From Bacteroidota bacterium (GTDB lineage: Bacteria > Bacteroidota > Ignavibacteria > Ignavibacteriales > Ignavibacteriaceae), in contig JAKAGV010000002.1 of the NCBI GenBank assembly GCA_021815405.1, positions 186,001 through 250,000 of the forward strand: a stretch of DNA of 64,000 nucleotides, given 5' to 3'. Below, piece by piece: positions 51,005 to 62,791 of this stretch. Each line of letters starts with the position of its first letter. Within the stretch, counting starts at the first letter, position 1. The notes beneath the pieces are model-generated. The model made no database searches. It was not told where the DNA came from and was given only the letters and a program-made list of their open reading frames with translations. Both the position numbers and the translations under genes were made by a program.

Positions 51005-51901
51005 TCAGGCGATTTTTTCTCCGGTCAATTCATACAAAACTTCAAGATATTTTTCACTTGTTTTTTGAATAATCTCATCCGGTAATTTTGGAGCCGGGGG
51101 CTGCTTATTAAAATTAATCGAAAGTAAATAGTCGCGGACAAATTGTTTATCATAGCTTTCCTGGGCACCGCCCTTTTTATATTTACTTGATGGCCAGAAG
51201 CGGGATGAATCGGGTGTCAGTACTTCATCTACTAATATTATTTTGCCTTCATAAAAACCAAACTCTAACTTTGTATCCGCAATAATTATCCCTTTAGTTA
51301 AGGCATAATCCGACGCTTTACTATAAATTTCCAGAGTAGCGTTCTTTATGGTATCAACGTTTTTTTTGTCAGTTATATTCTGAGCTTCTTCAATAGAAAT
51401 ATTTTCATCATGCTGTCCAATTTCGGCTTTTGTGGAAGGAGTGAAAATTGGCTGTGGTAATTTTTCAGATTCCTGTAAACCCGTTGGAAGTTTGTTCCCG
51501 GATATTTCTCCTGTCTTTTTATAATCGTTCCATCCTGAACCGGAAATATATCCTCTGACAATACATTCAATTGGAATTACTTCCGCTTTTTTTACTAACA
51601 TAGTCCTACCGTATAACTCATCCTCATATTCACGACATTCTTGAGGAAAATCCTTTATGTTAGTTGATACAAGATGATTATCAATTATCTGCTTTGAAAA
51701 TTTAAACCAGAACTCAGAAATTTTTGTAAGCACTTGACCTTTATAAGGAATTCCTTGTCCCATAATAACATCGAACGCAGATAGTCTGTCGGTAGAGACA
51801 ATTAAGAAATATTCGCCAGCATCATATATATCTCTAACTTTTCCTCTTTTAACTAGTTTCAATTTTGGAAAATTTGTTTGGAGAACAATTTTAGTCTTCA
51901 T
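51005..51901 (-). CDS. purC: Phosphoribosylaminoimidazole-succinocarboxamide synthase
   Basis: This 298-residue enzyme of purine synthesis joins aspartate to [34 protein letters not shown] and [14 protein letters not shown]-like segments ([18 protein letters not shown]) are seen, then [21 protein letters not shown] and FDKQ-like [14 protein letters not shown] choose ATG at 51899-51901. An ATG at 52000 would add 33 residues with no family match. The gene heads the long run purC to recX. Confidence 0.95.
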   Translation of the reverse strand: MKTKIVLQTNFPKLKLVKRGKVRDIYDAGEYFLIVSTDRLSAFDVIMGQGIPYKGQVLTKISEFWFKFSKQIIDNHLVSTNIKDFPQECREYEDELYGRTMLVKKAEVIPIECIVRGYISGSGWNDYKKTGEISGNKLPTGLQESEKLPQPIFTPSTKAEIGQHDENISIEEAQNITDKKNVDTIKNATLEIYSKASDYALTKGIIIADTKLEFGFYEGKIILVDEVLTPDSSRFWPSSKYKKGGAQESYDKQFVRDYLLSINFNKQPPAPKLPDEIIQKTSEKYLEVLYELTGEKIA

Positions 51902-52203
51902 ATTACTTAACATAATTGTTTTGAAATAGAAAAGTTGATGAGCAAATATAAAAACCCTTGCCCGATAATACAACTTTTCGGGACAAATGTTTTCGGTCAA
52001 CTATAGGGTATAATTTAAGTTTTATTTACGAATTTTGATGTAGAAGATTTTTTAGGGGAAGAAACAGACTTAACTTTGTAAGTAGTTTTTCGATAATAAA
52101 TTATAGCAAAATTATGGTCTTATCAAAATACACTAAAATTATAAGTTGAATAAAACCTGTCCCCAATACTGTATTTTGCTAAATAATAAAAAATGGTGAA
52201 AGT

Positions 52204-52395
52204 ATGTTAACAGTTCTAATATTTTATGTTATTGTATCCATTATCTCTGCGAGTTTTTTACTCTTATTTATGAAAAATGCTCCTTCTGGATGGGAAGACG
52301 AAAATGGTTTTCATATTAATATGAAAAATGTAGGTGATTTCAGAAACATTCTAGCACAGAAAGAAAAAATAAAGTTGCCTGTGAAAAATCTGTAG
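52204..52395 (+). CDS. Small single-pass membrane protein (63 aa)
   Basis: One N-terminal membrane helix (VLIFYVIVSIISASFLLLF) is followed by a short polar tail. GGTGAAAG lies about 4 nt ahead of the ATG. It is short and isolated, and could be chance, but the hydrophobic pattern is clean. Function is unknown. Confidence 0.45.
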   Translation: MLTVLIFYVIVSIISASFLLLFMKNAPSGWEDENGFHINMKNVGDFRNILAQKEKIKLPVKNL

Positions 52396-52418
52396 TTATT
52401 TTCAAATTGTTCATTTAT

Positions 52419-52820
52419 CTAAGAATTCACAGTAGATAACCGAGGATAAAACATTTCTTCAACTGGAGCTACAAAGATTGTCTTAAAGCTTTCAATTGCC
52501 TCCACCTTTGAATCAAAAAGCTCAAAAAGTTTTAAGGAGCTAAGAACATCATCACGCTGATTTGGTACATTTTCAGGTTTTATAACTTTGAGAGTCCCAC
52601 CGATGTTTAGTAATTTTTTGTATGATAAAATAATAGCACCCATAAATGGCGGATCAATTGTACGGCATTTTGATAAATCTACTATTATTTTTCTGTAACC
52701 CAAAGCAAATTCTTTTTGTAGTATGTTCTGCATATAATCTGCTTCCCAAAAAGTTGCCTTGTTAGTTGTAACTTTAATGTAAAACAAATCGCCTATATAT
52801 TCGCTTAAAAAATCCATCAA
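52419..52820 (-). CDS. STAS-domain protein (anti-sigma factor antagonist-like)
   Basis: This is a 133-residue protein. The fold reads FYIKVTTNKATFWEADYM, YRKIIVDLSKCRTIDPPFMGAIIL, then NIGGTLKVIKPENVP. This is the STAS pattern, with DLSKCRTIDPPFMGA at the position where a Ser or Thr may be phosphorylated (here C-R-T-I-D, with Thr available). It may act in a partner-switch pathway. No kinase or sigma gene is adjacent. Confidence 0.75.
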   Translation of the reverse strand: MMDFLSEYIGDLFYIKVTTNKATFWEADYMQNILQKEFALGYRKIIVDLSKCRTIDPPFMGAIILSYKKLLNIGGTLKVIKPENVPNQRDDVLSSLKLFELFDSKVEAIESFKTIFVAPVEEMFYPRLSTVNS

Positions 52821-53050
52821 CCTAGAATAAAAGTTTTTTTCAAACCATATTTATAGCAAAAATTGTACCTTTCCATAACTTATTATTCTCTGTTGGTAAT
52901 ATATTTTGAATCGGAAAGAATTTCCGATGAAAGAGGTAATAGAATAGAAAAATTTACTTTAGCTAATCAAATCTTATTATAAGTAAAATCATAGTTAACA
53001 GAAACATTTTGAGTCATTTGTCTAATATTGAACATGAATTTTTTTGTGCA

Positions 53051-53338
53051 TTATTTAGATGAACCTTCTATATCTTTTAGCTTTCCGTATTTTGATATAA
53101 AATCTGTTAATAATTCTTTTCGATGCTCCGCAAAAAATTCCTCAAATTCTTTCAAAAGTTGTTCTTCACTTTTTCCAGTGCAATTAGTTAGGTTTTCAAA
53201 AACCAAATCTTTTAAAGATGATAAAGTAGCCTGTAGCGATATGACCCTTGAAAACAAATCAAATATAGCTTTAGATGTGTCCGCTTTATAGTTAAACTTT
53301 TCCAATAATTCTTTAAATTCCGGCATTAATATCTCCAT
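53051..53338 (-). CDS. Hypothetical helical protein
   Basis: This 95-residue all-helical acidic protein (FKELLEKFNYKADTSKAIFDL, LLKEFEEFFAEHRKELL) has AATATAATGG-like AT-rich DNA upstream. No family is recognised. It may bind a partner by coiled coil. Confidence 0.55.
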   Translation of the reverse strand: MEILMPEFKELLEKFNYKADTSKAIFDLFSRVISLQATLSSLKDLVFENLTNCTGKSEEQLLKEFEEFFAEHRKELLTDFISKYGKLKDIEGSSK

Positions 53339-53453
53339 TAATTTAATTTTTTTTTGATAAAGTTTTATTTTTTCTTTTATTGAATTTAAATAAATTATTT
53401 CCCCTTGGAAGTGAACTCTAATACCCTTTTACCCTGAACGGAGCATTGGAATA

Positions 53454-54218
53454 ATGAAAAAGAACATTTCGGATCCCTTGATTAGATTTTCTGATCGTGT
53501 AATTGATTATATAAAATCCAGACCTTCTTATCCTGCAGAAATCTTAAATTTATTAGTAAATGAATGCGGGCTTCTTCAATCAGATAGGATCGCAGATATA
53601 GGTTCCGGAACTGGTAAGTTCTCGGAATTATTATTAAAGAACAACAATGTCGTTTTTTGCATTGAACCAAATAAAGAAATGAGAGAAGCTGCCGAAAAAA
53701 TATTTAATGGCTGCACTAATTTCATAAGTATAAACGGCACTGCGGAAGACACAGGACTGGATTCTCATAGCGTTAGGTTTGTTACTTGTGCCCAGGCTTT
53801 TCACTGGTTCAATCACGAAAAGGTTAAAAAGGAATTTTCAAGAATTCTTGTCCCTGACGGTTGGATTATTCTTATCTGGCATTCAAGGATTGTTAACTCG
53901 ACAAGTTTCATGAAAGATTATGAACAACTACTTTTAACTTTTTCATTGGATTATTCTCAAGTCAATCATAAAAATATTGGCGAGGAAATACTGAACAGAT
54001 TTTTCAAAAATTTTAAATTAAAGACGTTCCCATACTCTCAATCGTTTGATTTTGAAGGTTTAAAATCTCGTCTGCTTTCATCATCATATGCACCAAATGA
54101 AGGCAATTCCAGGTATCAGGCGATGATCGATGAACTGAAAAGAATTTTCGATAAAAATAATGTTAGCGGTAATGTCGAGTTTATTTATAATACCGAAGTA
54201 TATTTTGGTAAGTTATAG
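53454..54218 (+). CDS. SAM-dependent methyltransferase (class I)
   Basis: This is a 254-residue protein. IADIGSGTGKFSELLL is motif I, VVFCIEPNKEMREAA motif II, and FVTCAQAFHWFNHEKVKKEF follows as in class I type 11 methyltransferases, then LVPDGWIILIWHSR. The acceptor is unknown. It ends 1 nt before the stop of the convergent PII-like gene. Confidence 0.85.
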   Translation: MKKNISDPLIRFSDRVIDYIKSRPSYPAEILNLLVNECGLLQSDRIADIGSGTGKFSELLLKNNNVVFCIEPNKEMREAAEKIFNGCTNFISINGTAEDTGLDSHSVRFVTCAQAFHWFNHEKVKKEFSRILVPDGWIILIWHSRIVNSTSFMKDYEQLLLTFSLDYSQVNHKNIGEEILNRFFKNFKLKTFPYSQSFDFEGLKSRLLSSSYAPNEGNSRYQAMIDELKRIFDKNNVSGNVEFIYNTEVYFGKL

Positions 54219-54518
54219 CTAAACAATTTTTTCAAGCGGTATTTGAAATAACCGAATCTTATCATCTTCTCTTACAATTTCACTATTTAAATTTAAAACT
54301 TTTTTAGTTAATTCTAGGAGGATTTTCTCTTCCTGGAATGCAATCATTCTTACGGAATTGTAACCTGGAAAAGTTCTTGATCCTAAATGCGCATCAGTAG
54401 AATGCCCTTTTCCTTTTACATTCTCCCATTCAGTAAAGAAGTCAATTTTCAATTCATCCAACAGTTTGGAAATCCTATCATCTAGAATATCGTGATAAAC
54501 CAAAAATACAATTTTCAT
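54219..54518 (-). CDS. PII-like protein linked to RND efflux genes
   Basis: This is a 99-residue protein. FLVYHDILDDRISKLLDELKID then WENVKGKGHSTDAHLGSRTF and PGYNSVRMIAF, ending LFQIPLEKIV, follow the PII-like (ferredoxin-like, trimeric) fold. KGKGHSTDAHLGSRTFPG stands for the T-loop region. Small PII-like genes downstream of RND operons are recurrent and may control pumping through nucleotide or metal binding. It is 42 nt after the RND gene. Confidence 0.75.
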   Translation of the reverse strand: MKIVFLVYHDILDDRISKLLDELKIDFFTEWENVKGKGHSTDAHLGSRTFPGYNSVRMIAFQEEKILLELTKKVLNLNSEIVREDDKIRLFQIPLEKIV

Positions 54519-54560
54519 TTCTGCACCTTTTAAATTTTATTTGAAGGTAAAGAAATCAAG

Positions 54561-57500
54561 CTAACTTTTTCTTATAGGAATAAATCTGAATAATAATTTT
54601 CTTAGTCGTTCAATTGTAAGATCATCAAGCAAAGTATAAACTACCGGAACAATAAACAATGTAAGCATTGTCGATGTTATCAAACCGCCGATAACTGCTT
54701 GCCCCATCGGAGCTCTAAATTCCCCACCTTCGCCTAATCCGAGTGCAACTGGCATCATTCCGAAAATCATTGCAAAGGTTGTCATTAAAATTGGACGAAG
54801 TCTCGTAGGACCAGCTTGGAGCAAGGCTTCAAATCTTGAAAGCCCTCTCCCCCGCAATACATTAGTATAATCAACCAAAAGAATGCCATTTTTAGTAACA
54901 AGCCCCATTAACATTATTATACCAATTAATGAAACAACTGAAACCGAATTACCGAAAATTAACAGCATTAGAACTGCACCAATCATTGACATCGGTAGGG
55001 CAAGCATTATTGAAAATGGATGCATAAAACTTTCAAACTGAGCAGCTAAAACTATATAAACAAATATAATAGCCAAGCCGAATGAAAGGAATATATTGCC
55101 AAATGATTCAGCTTGCATTTCACCTTCTCCAACAACATTGGCGGAGTAGCCAGGCTCAAAATTTATCTTACTTATTTCCTTTTGAATATCAGCTAACGCA
55201 TCACCTAAAAACCTGCCGGAAATGTTAGCATCAATTCTAATTTCCTTCTGTCTTGCATATCTATTAATCTCCGATGGACCAACTCCCTCACTAGCTCTTG
55301 CCACATCGGTAACCGGAATAATTATAGGATCATTGCCATTTTTATTCTTATTACTTTTTAAAGATAAACCTGAAATATCATTCAAACTTGAACGGTCTTC
55401 TTTCTTTAGTCTTACCCTGACATCATATTGTTCATCACCTTCTTGATATTGGGTAGCAACATATCCGTCAACCATCGCTCTTACTGAAGTAGCAATTACT
55501 GCCGGATTTACTCCAAGGTCTGAAGCTTTTTCTCGATCAATTAAAAGCCTAACTTCGGGTTTAGAAGTTTGAAGACTATTTTCAACATCCACAGTTCCAG
55601 GTGTCGAACGAACAATGGTCTCGACTTTTTCAGCATACTTTGTAAGTTTTCCCAAATCGTCGCCGCGTACGCTTAATGCCAAAGGCTTTCCTCCACCGCC
55701 TGGTCCTCCTTGAACACCATAACTGATGTTGGCGCCTGGTAAGAATCTCAAATCTCTTCTAAGTACAGCCATTATTGTTTTATCGCTTTTATCTCTATCT
55801 TTTTTATGAACCAGTTTTACAAGTATAGTTGCCCTGGTAACCGGATTATTGCCGGCACCAATGGTTGTAAGCATGGTTTGGACTTCAGGAAAAGTTCTAA
55901 GCTTATTTTCAACTTGAGCACAAATATTACTTGTCTGTTCCAGAGAACTGCCTGGAGCTGCGTTTATAGTTATTGTAAATTCATTCTCGTCAGTCTCAGG
56001 AAAAAACTGAGAACCTAAGGTTCCCATCAAGAATAAACTAAATATGAAAATTGCAATTGAACCAAAAATGACCGTCTTCCTATGTGTTAAAGCCCATCTA
56101 AGTGCAGATTTATAATTTATACTTATTAACGTAAAGAAATGATTGAAGTAATAAAGTAATCTCTGGAAAATATTTCCTTCCTTAGAAAGGTTTTCATCTT
56201 CCCGGTGCAGCCATCTTGATGAAAGCATCGGAGTTAAAGTGAACGCAACAAATAAAGAAACAAGCACTGCAACAGAAATAGTAATTCCAAATTGATAGAA
56301 AAACCTTCCGACTATTCCCGGCATAAAAGCAACAGGGACAAATACCGCAACTATAGTAAAGGTAGTTGCCATTACTGCTAATCCAATTTCCTGTGAAGCT
56401 GATTTAGCTGCTTCAAATGGAGTTTCTCCTTGATGCATGTGGCGGTAAATATTTTCAATCACCACGATAGCATCGTCTATTAATAAACCTACAGCAAGCG
56501 ATAGAGCCAAGAGCGACATCATGTTCAAAGTAAAGTTGAGAGCATACATAATTATGAAGCTTGCAATTATCGAAGTCGGCAAAGCAAAAGCACTAATAAT
56601 TGTAGCTCTCAAGTTTGCAAGAAAAAGGAAAATAACAATTACGGCAAACAATCCACCGTACAGAATATCAGAAAGGACATCATTGATAGTATCTTTTATA
56701 TAAATACTATTATCCTGAGCGAGATAAATCTGCATACCCGGCGGAAGTGATTTTTCAATCCTTGCCATTTGTTTTTTAACATCATCAGCAACTTTAACAG
56801 TATTGCTCCCGGATTGCTTTATAATATTCAAACCGACAGCAATGTTTCCGTTGACTCTTGTCAAACTAGTTTGTTCTTTTATTCCGTCGGTTACAGCTGC
56901 AATATCGGAAAGGTAAACAACTTTGCCTTTAGGATTAGCAACGATTACATTATTGAAGTCTGCAACATTCTTAAATTTCCCCATTGTTCTTAAAAGAAGC
57001 TGGCGTGGTCCCTTAATTAAATTTCCACCTGGGATTTCAACATTAGCTGCAGCAACGTTTTGAATTACGTCGTTTATTGATAATCCATAAGCTTTAAGTT
57101 TTGCGGCATCAACGGAAATATTTATTTCTCGCTCAGCGCCTCCGACCAAATCCACTGAACCAACACCCGGAATATTTTCAATCCTTTTCTTAACTACATT
57201 CTTTGCATAATCTGTAACTTCTTTTTCGGACTTTGTTCCCGAAACGGTTATCGACATTATCGGAAGGCTCGCCGGATCATAGCGCTGAATAACAGGATCT
57301 TCAATTTCTTGTGGAAGATCAGATCTGACTGCCGATAACTTTTCCCTAACGTCCTGTGCTGCAACTTTACCATCTATTTCAAGTTTGAAAGCAATAACAA
57401 CAATAGAAACTCCCTCACGTGAATAAGATTGAATCCAATCCACACCTTCTATTGGATTCACAGCATCTTCAATTTTTTTTGTAACATCGGTTTCAATTTG

Positions 57501-57671
57501 TTCAGGTCCGGCACCAGGAAGTACAGTAGTTATAATAACGTAAGGTATGTCAATGTTAGGATACAAATCAACATTCAATTTAAAGTATGAGAATAGACCT
57601 AACACTATGAGAGCCAGAATCATCATAGTGGCAAAAACCGGTCTTTGAATCGATACATCTGCTAATTTCAT
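54561..57671 (-). CDS. RND efflux transporter, inner membrane subunit (AcrB/HAE1 family)
   Basis: This 1036-residue proton-driven pump has the family layout of twelve membrane helices with two large periplasmic loops. The N-terminus is [42 protein letters not shown], then the helix region with [13 protein letters not shown] (proton-relay Asp pair in TM4), [17 protein letters not shown] and [18 protein letters not shown] (Lys in TM10), agree with multidrug pumps. It would work with the adaptor and outer-membrane channel encoded just upstream. The substrate is unknown. Confidence 0.96.
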   Translation of the reverse strand: MKLADVSIQRPVFATMMILALIVLGLFSYFKLNVDLYPNIDIPYVIITTVLPGAGPEQIETDVTKKIEDAVNPIEGVDWIQSYSREGVSIVVIAFKLEIDGKVAAQDVREKLSAVRSDLPQEIEDPVIQRYDPASLPIMSITVSGTKSEKEVTDYAKNVVKKRIENIPGVGSVDLVGGAEREINISVDAAKLKAYGLSINDVIQNVAAANVEIPGGNLIKGPRQLLLRTMGKFKNVADFNNVIVANPKGKVVYLSDIAAVTDGIKEQTSLTRVNGNIAVGLNIIKQSGSNTVKVADDVKKQMARIEKSLPPGMQIYLAQDNSIYIKDTINDVLSDILYGGLFAVIVIFLFLANLRATIISAFALPTSIIASFIIMYALNFTLNMMSLLALSLAVGLLIDDAIVVIENIYRHMHQGETPFEAAKSASQEIGLAVMATTFTIVAVFVPVAFMPGIVGRFFYQFGITISVAVLVSLFVAFTLTPMLSSRWLHREDENLSKEGNIFQRLLYYFNHFFTLISINYKSALRWALTHRKTVIFGSIAIFIFSLFLMGTLGSQFFPETDENEFTITINAAPGSSLEQTSNICAQVENKLRTFPEVQTMLTTIGAGNNPVTRATILVKLVHKKDRDKSDKTIMAVLRRDLRFLPGANISYGVQGGPGGGGKPLALSVRGDDLGKLTKYAEKVETIVRSTPGTVDVENSLQTSKPEVRLLIDREKASDLGVNPAVIATSVRAMVDGYVATQYQEGDEQYDVRVRLKKEDRSSLNDISGLSLKSNKNKNGNDPIIIPVTDVARASEGVGPSEINRYARQKEIRIDANISGRFLGDALADIQKEISKINFEPGYSANVVGEGEMQAESFGNIFLSFGLAIIFVYIVLAAQFESFMHPFSIMLALPMSMIGAVLMLLIFGNSVSVVSLIGIIMLMGLVTKNGILLVDYTNVLRGRGLSRFEALLQAGPTRLRPILMTTFAMIFGMMPVALGLGEGGEFRAPMGQAVIGGLITSTMLTLFIVPVVYTLLDDLTIERLRKLLFRFIPIRKS

Positions 57672-57714
57672 ATTTTACCCGCAATTATTTTATTAATAAA
57701 TTATCAGAAGAAAT

Positions 57715-58773
57715 TTAGTTCGAAATATGAACCACGCTTCCATCTTTAAGATTATTGATACCTAAAGTTACAACCGATTCACCTTCATTAACGCCTGATA
57801 TAACTTCTGTAAAACTACCGTTAGTTATTCCGGTCTCAATTTTTCTTACCGAAGCTTTATTACCATTTACAACAAAAATATTTTTTTCGTTTTGAACTAC
57901 GGTTATTGCAGAATTGGGAATCGTTGGAACATTCTTTTTATTTTTTATCTCAACATTCACTCGGCAAAACATTCCCGGCTTAAACCATCTTTCTGACGTA
58001 TTTGGAAATATTGCTCGGAGCTCAAAGCTTCTTGATTGAATGTCTGCCGACTTCGAAATTTGCGAGATTCGTCCTTTCTGAATTAAATCTGATTTTAATT
58101 CGGAAAACACTCCAACACTTTGTCCAATTGCAAGATTAGGAACATCCTCTTCTCCTACATCAAAAATAACTTTCATTTTATTTATGCTAGCAACTACAAT
58201 AAGCGGAATGCCCGGATTGGCAATGTCTCCAATGTTTGGTGAAATAGAAGTTACTATTCCGTTTATCGGCGAAGTGAGTTCAACTGTATTTTTAGCTGCA
58301 TCAAAATTTGCTTTTGCTATATCATAAGCAGTCTTTGTTCCATCGTACATTTGCTGAGAGATAGCACCCGCATCGTAAAGAGATTTCATTCTTATTAATT
58401 CTTTTTCAGCATTTAGGAATCCTGCTTGAGCCTGATAGAATTGAGATGAAGCTCCGGATTTATCAAGTGTAATTAAAATCTGACCCGTCTTAACATTATC
58501 TCCGATGTGCGCTTTTATTGAAGTAATTCTTTCCGGAATTTTTGAAACTATATTTGCTTGTTCTTCCCCTTCCAGAGTTCCGGTGAATGTTTTAGTGAGT
58601 TTAATATCGCTCGACGTTACTCTATAAACCTGCACTGCAACGGTATCAAGCTGAGTTAAAACTTTATCTTGGTTTTTATTTTCTCCTTTACTGCCGCATC
58701 CCGAATTTAGTATGATTGTAACAGACAAAAGGAAAACCCCGAAAATAATCTTATTAATATTTTTAAACATCAT
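57715..58773 (-). CDS. RND efflux periplasmic adaptor (membrane fusion protein)
   Basis: This 352-residue lipoprotein has a signal ending in ILNSGC. A lipoyl/barrel-sandwich part (ANIVSKIPERITSIKAHIGD, VKTGQILITL) surrounds a coiled-coil hairpin (SQFYQAQAGFLNAEKELIRM, ANFDAAKNTVELTSPINGIV). Beta-barrel and C-terminal domains follow. It bridges the pump and the TolC-like channel. 42 nt separate it from the pump gene. Confidence 0.94.
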   Translation of the reverse strand: MMFKNINKIIFGVFLLSVTIILNSGCGSKGENKNQDKVLTQLDTVAVQVYRVTSSDIKLTKTFTGTLEGEEQANIVSKIPERITSIKAHIGDNVKTGQILITLDKSGASSQFYQAQAGFLNAEKELIRMKSLYDAGAISQQMYDGTKTAYDIAKANFDAAKNTVELTSPINGIVTSISPNIGDIANPGIPLIVVASINKMKVIFDVGEEDVPNLAIGQSVGVFSELKSDLIQKGRISQISKSADIQSRSFELRAIFPNTSERWFKPGMFCRVNVEIKNKKNVPTIPNSAITVVQNEKNIFVVNGNKASVRKIETGITNGSFTEVISGVNEGESVVTLGINNLKDGSVVHISN

Positions 58774-58801
58774 TTTTCCCTCGGCAAATTTTAATAGTAT
58801 T

Positions 58802-60172
58802 TTAATTTAAGCTGTTACTAACAGCAAATTCCCAATCCGATTTAGCAATGAGATAATCGTATACTGCTTGAGAATAATTTGTTTGGGCATAAGTTAGTGC
58901 AGCTTGAGTATCAATAATTTCAAGTTGAGTTCCAACGCCGCTTTTATATCTAGTCATCGCAATCTTTAATGCTTTATCAGCCTGCTGCAAGCTCATTCCC
59001 TGTGCAGCAATCCTTTTCTTTGCCTCATCCATTTTCATCTCTGCCTGAATCACTTGAACCTTCAAACCTTCTTCCAACTTTCTTAAGCCAAGACCGATTT
59101 TTTCTTTATCAATAATCGCCTGTTCAATTCTTGCGCTCCTTCCGAATCCATCGAACAATAAATACGATAGCTGTAAGCCAACCATAATGCTATTAGCCCA
59201 CTTATAATCTTTTATTCTGAAATAATTATCCTGCGTCTGGTACTGATATTGTCCAAACAGCGCTAGGGTAGGAAAGTTATCCGCACGTTGAATTATAATA
59301 TTTTTATCAAGAAGAGATTCCTGGATTCTTAGCTGCTTAACAAGAGGATTGTTATCAACTGCATTGCTGCTAACAGTCATTATTTCTTCATGTGGAACTT
59401 CTTTATAAGCAAATTCTCCTTTAACGTCGACCGGCAAGTTTATATCAACAGCAAGAAGATTCTTCAGCGAACTCAATGCTAGATTCAAATTATTCTCTGA
59501 TTGCAGAAGCATTGGTGAGGCATTAGCAACTTGAACTTCTGAGCGAAGATAATCATACTCTGAAGCAGCACCTTGTTTGAACATCTTCTCAACATTTTCA
59601 AAATTTGCTTTTGCCGCATTATAATTCTGCTTGCTTACTTTCACCAATTCTTTTGCAAGTAATATTGTATAGAAGGTTTTTTTTACGGCAAGAGTTATCT
59701 GCTGTTTAGTTGCTGCGTTTCCGGTTTTAGAGTAATCCGAATATTCACCCGCAATTTGAATTGCAGTATTTACTTTTTGACTGTACAGAACTTGCGTTAA
59801 AGTTAGTCCCGCATCAATACTATTCTTTGAGCCAAGCTCGAATGTCTGAGTTTCACTTGAGGGATTGAACGCAGTATTTGGAGGAAGGAATAATACGGGC
59901 AGTTTAATATTTCTCGAATAATTACCGGTAAATTCCAACCGCGGAAAAGCATTTGAATATGTTTCGTTTATTTGCTCTTCTGATTTCTGAATATCCTTTT
60001 GGGAAATCAGGATATCCCAGTTATTTTCCAGTGCCATTGCTATAGCACCGTCTAGAGTTAAAAAAAGTGTATCGCGCTGTTGAGAGAAAGCAAAATTAGC
60101 ATGGATGAATAAAAGTATAATGCCAAAAAAGATTCTCCCTTCTTTAATTATTTTCATAACACCCCGCTTCAA
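58802..60172 (-). CDS. Outer membrane efflux channel, TolC family
   Basis: This 456-residue protein has a signal peptide ending near FAFSQ. Two repeats of long alpha-barrel helices (LDGAIAMALENNWDILISQKDIQ, AAKANFENVEKMFKQGAASEYDYLRSEVQVANA and its C-terminal counterpart ALKIAMTRYKSGVGTQLEIIDTQAALTYAQ) mark the TolC fold. It is first in the efflux operon. Together the three genes form a tripartite exporter. Confidence 0.94.
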   Translation of the reverse strand: MKRGVMKIIKEGRIFFGIILLFIHANFAFSQQRDTLFLTLDGAIAMALENNWDILISQKDIQKSEEQINETYSNAFPRLEFTGNYSRNIKLPVLFLPPNTAFNPSSETQTFELGSKNSIDAGLTLTQVLYSQKVNTAIQIAGEYSDYSKTGNAATKQQITLAVKKTFYTILLAKELVKVSKQNYNAAKANFENVEKMFKQGAASEYDYLRSEVQVANASPMLLQSENNLNLALSSLKNLLAVDINLPVDVKGEFAYKEVPHEEIMTVSSNAVDNNPLVKQLRIQESLLDKNIIIQRADNFPTLALFGQYQYQTQDNYFRIKDYKWANSIMVGLQLSYLLFDGFGRSARIEQAIIDKEKIGLGLRKLEEGLKVQVIQAEMKMDEAKKRIAAQGMSLQQADKALKIAMTRYKSGVGTQLEIIDTQAALTYAQTNYSQAVYDYLIAKSDWEFAVSNSLN

Positions 60173-60373
60173 TCTTAAAATAAAAAAAGTCTGTGTAAAT
60201 ATAAGATTGTCTTCCTTTTCTTACAAGGAAAATAAGTCCTGTTTTTTCTTGAAAAGGAATTCGATATTTACAATTTCAATTGTTACTGGATCTTCATCCG
60301 TCAGATTCAAAATTCCAATCTGCAAATGTTTATAATCCTGCCGCAACAATAAAAGAATAAAGTTGTTAAACTT

Positions 60374-61819
<1,446 letters not shown>

Positions 61820-61919
61820 TTATTCTAAGTGAAATTTGTTTCTTTTCCTACCACATGAAATAATTGTTCATATTTGTCCGGTCTCAGGTAGGTTCTTGCT
61901 TTAATTATTAAAACTAATT

Positions 61920-62789
61920 CTATTCAGATTCTTTCTCTTCCTCTTCAACCAAAGCGGGTTCATGAATCTTCTTTGCGAAATTTTTTAACGCAAGTTCTTC
62001 GTCTTCTCGGTATGTTCTGTTTCTTCTTTCAAGAATTTCAAAGTCAACTTTATGAGCGTCAAACTCTGGTCCGTCAACACAGACAAAAACAGTTTTGTTA
62101 TCGACTGTTGCTCTGCAGCCGCCGCACATACCTGTTCCGTCAACCATTATCGGATTTAAGCTTACCATCGTTTTGATCTTTAGTTTTCTCGTAACCTCGG
62201 CAACAGCTTTCATCATCGGAATAGGACCGATTGCAAGTACAAAATCAATCTGCCTCTTTGCATCGATCAAGTCTTTAAGCTTTTGCGTTACAAACCCGTG
62301 ATAGCCGTAGCTGCCGTCATCAGTTGTTACATAAACTTCGTCGCAGACTTCCTTCATTTCTTTTTCAAGAATAACGTACTCTTTAGATCTGCCGCCGACG
62401 ATAGAGATTGTGTAATTACCGGCTTGTTTTAAAGCTACCGCAGTTGGATATGCGATGGCAGTTCCAACTCCGCCTCCTATACTTACTGCCACTCCGAACT
62501 TTTCAATATGCGATGGCTTTCCCAGCGGTCCAACAACATCATGAATATAATCACCGGTTTCAAGCTCGTTTAACTGTTTGGTAGTTTTACCAACACTTTG
62601 AGCTATTATAGTAATTGAACCTTCTTCTACATTTGAATCTGCAATCGTAAGCGGAACTCTTTCTCCAGTTTCATCAACTCTGATTATCACGAACTGCCCA
62701 GCTTTTCTTTTCTTTGCAATTTTGGGTGCTTCTATCTTGAACTTTTTTACATTAGGTGCTATGAATTCAGCAAATAAGATTTTATACAT
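61920..62789 (-). CDS. nfnA: NfnA / sulfide dehydrogenase-type ferredoxin-NADP reductase subunit
   Basis: This is a 289-residue protein. The FAD part has KAGQFVIIRVDETGERVPLTI, the NAD(P) part VAVSIGGGVGTAIAYPTA and VVGGRSKEYVILEKE-like segments. The C-terminal DGTGMCGGCRATVDNKTVFVC carries the Asp/Cys ligands of the [2Fe-2S] cluster of NfnA. It is directly followed by nfnB after 118 nt. It lies 2 nt from the malic enzyme gene, so redox and carbon steps are co-expressed. Confidence 0.9.
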   Translation of the reverse strand: MYKILFAEFIAPNVKKFKIEAPKIAKKRKAGQFVIIRVDETGERVPLTIADSNVEEGSITIIAQSVGKTTKQLNELETGDYIHDVVGPLGKPSHIEKFGVAVSIGGGVGTAIAYPTAVALKQAGNYTISIVGGRSKEYVILEKEMKEVCDEVYVTTDDGSYGYHGFVTQKLKDLIDAKRQIDFVLAIGPIPMMKAVAEVTRKLKIKTMVSLNPIMVDGTGMCGGCRATVDNKTVFVCVDGPEFDAHKVDFEILERRNRTYREDEELALKNFAKKIHEPALVEEEEKESE

Positions 62790-62791
62790 AC

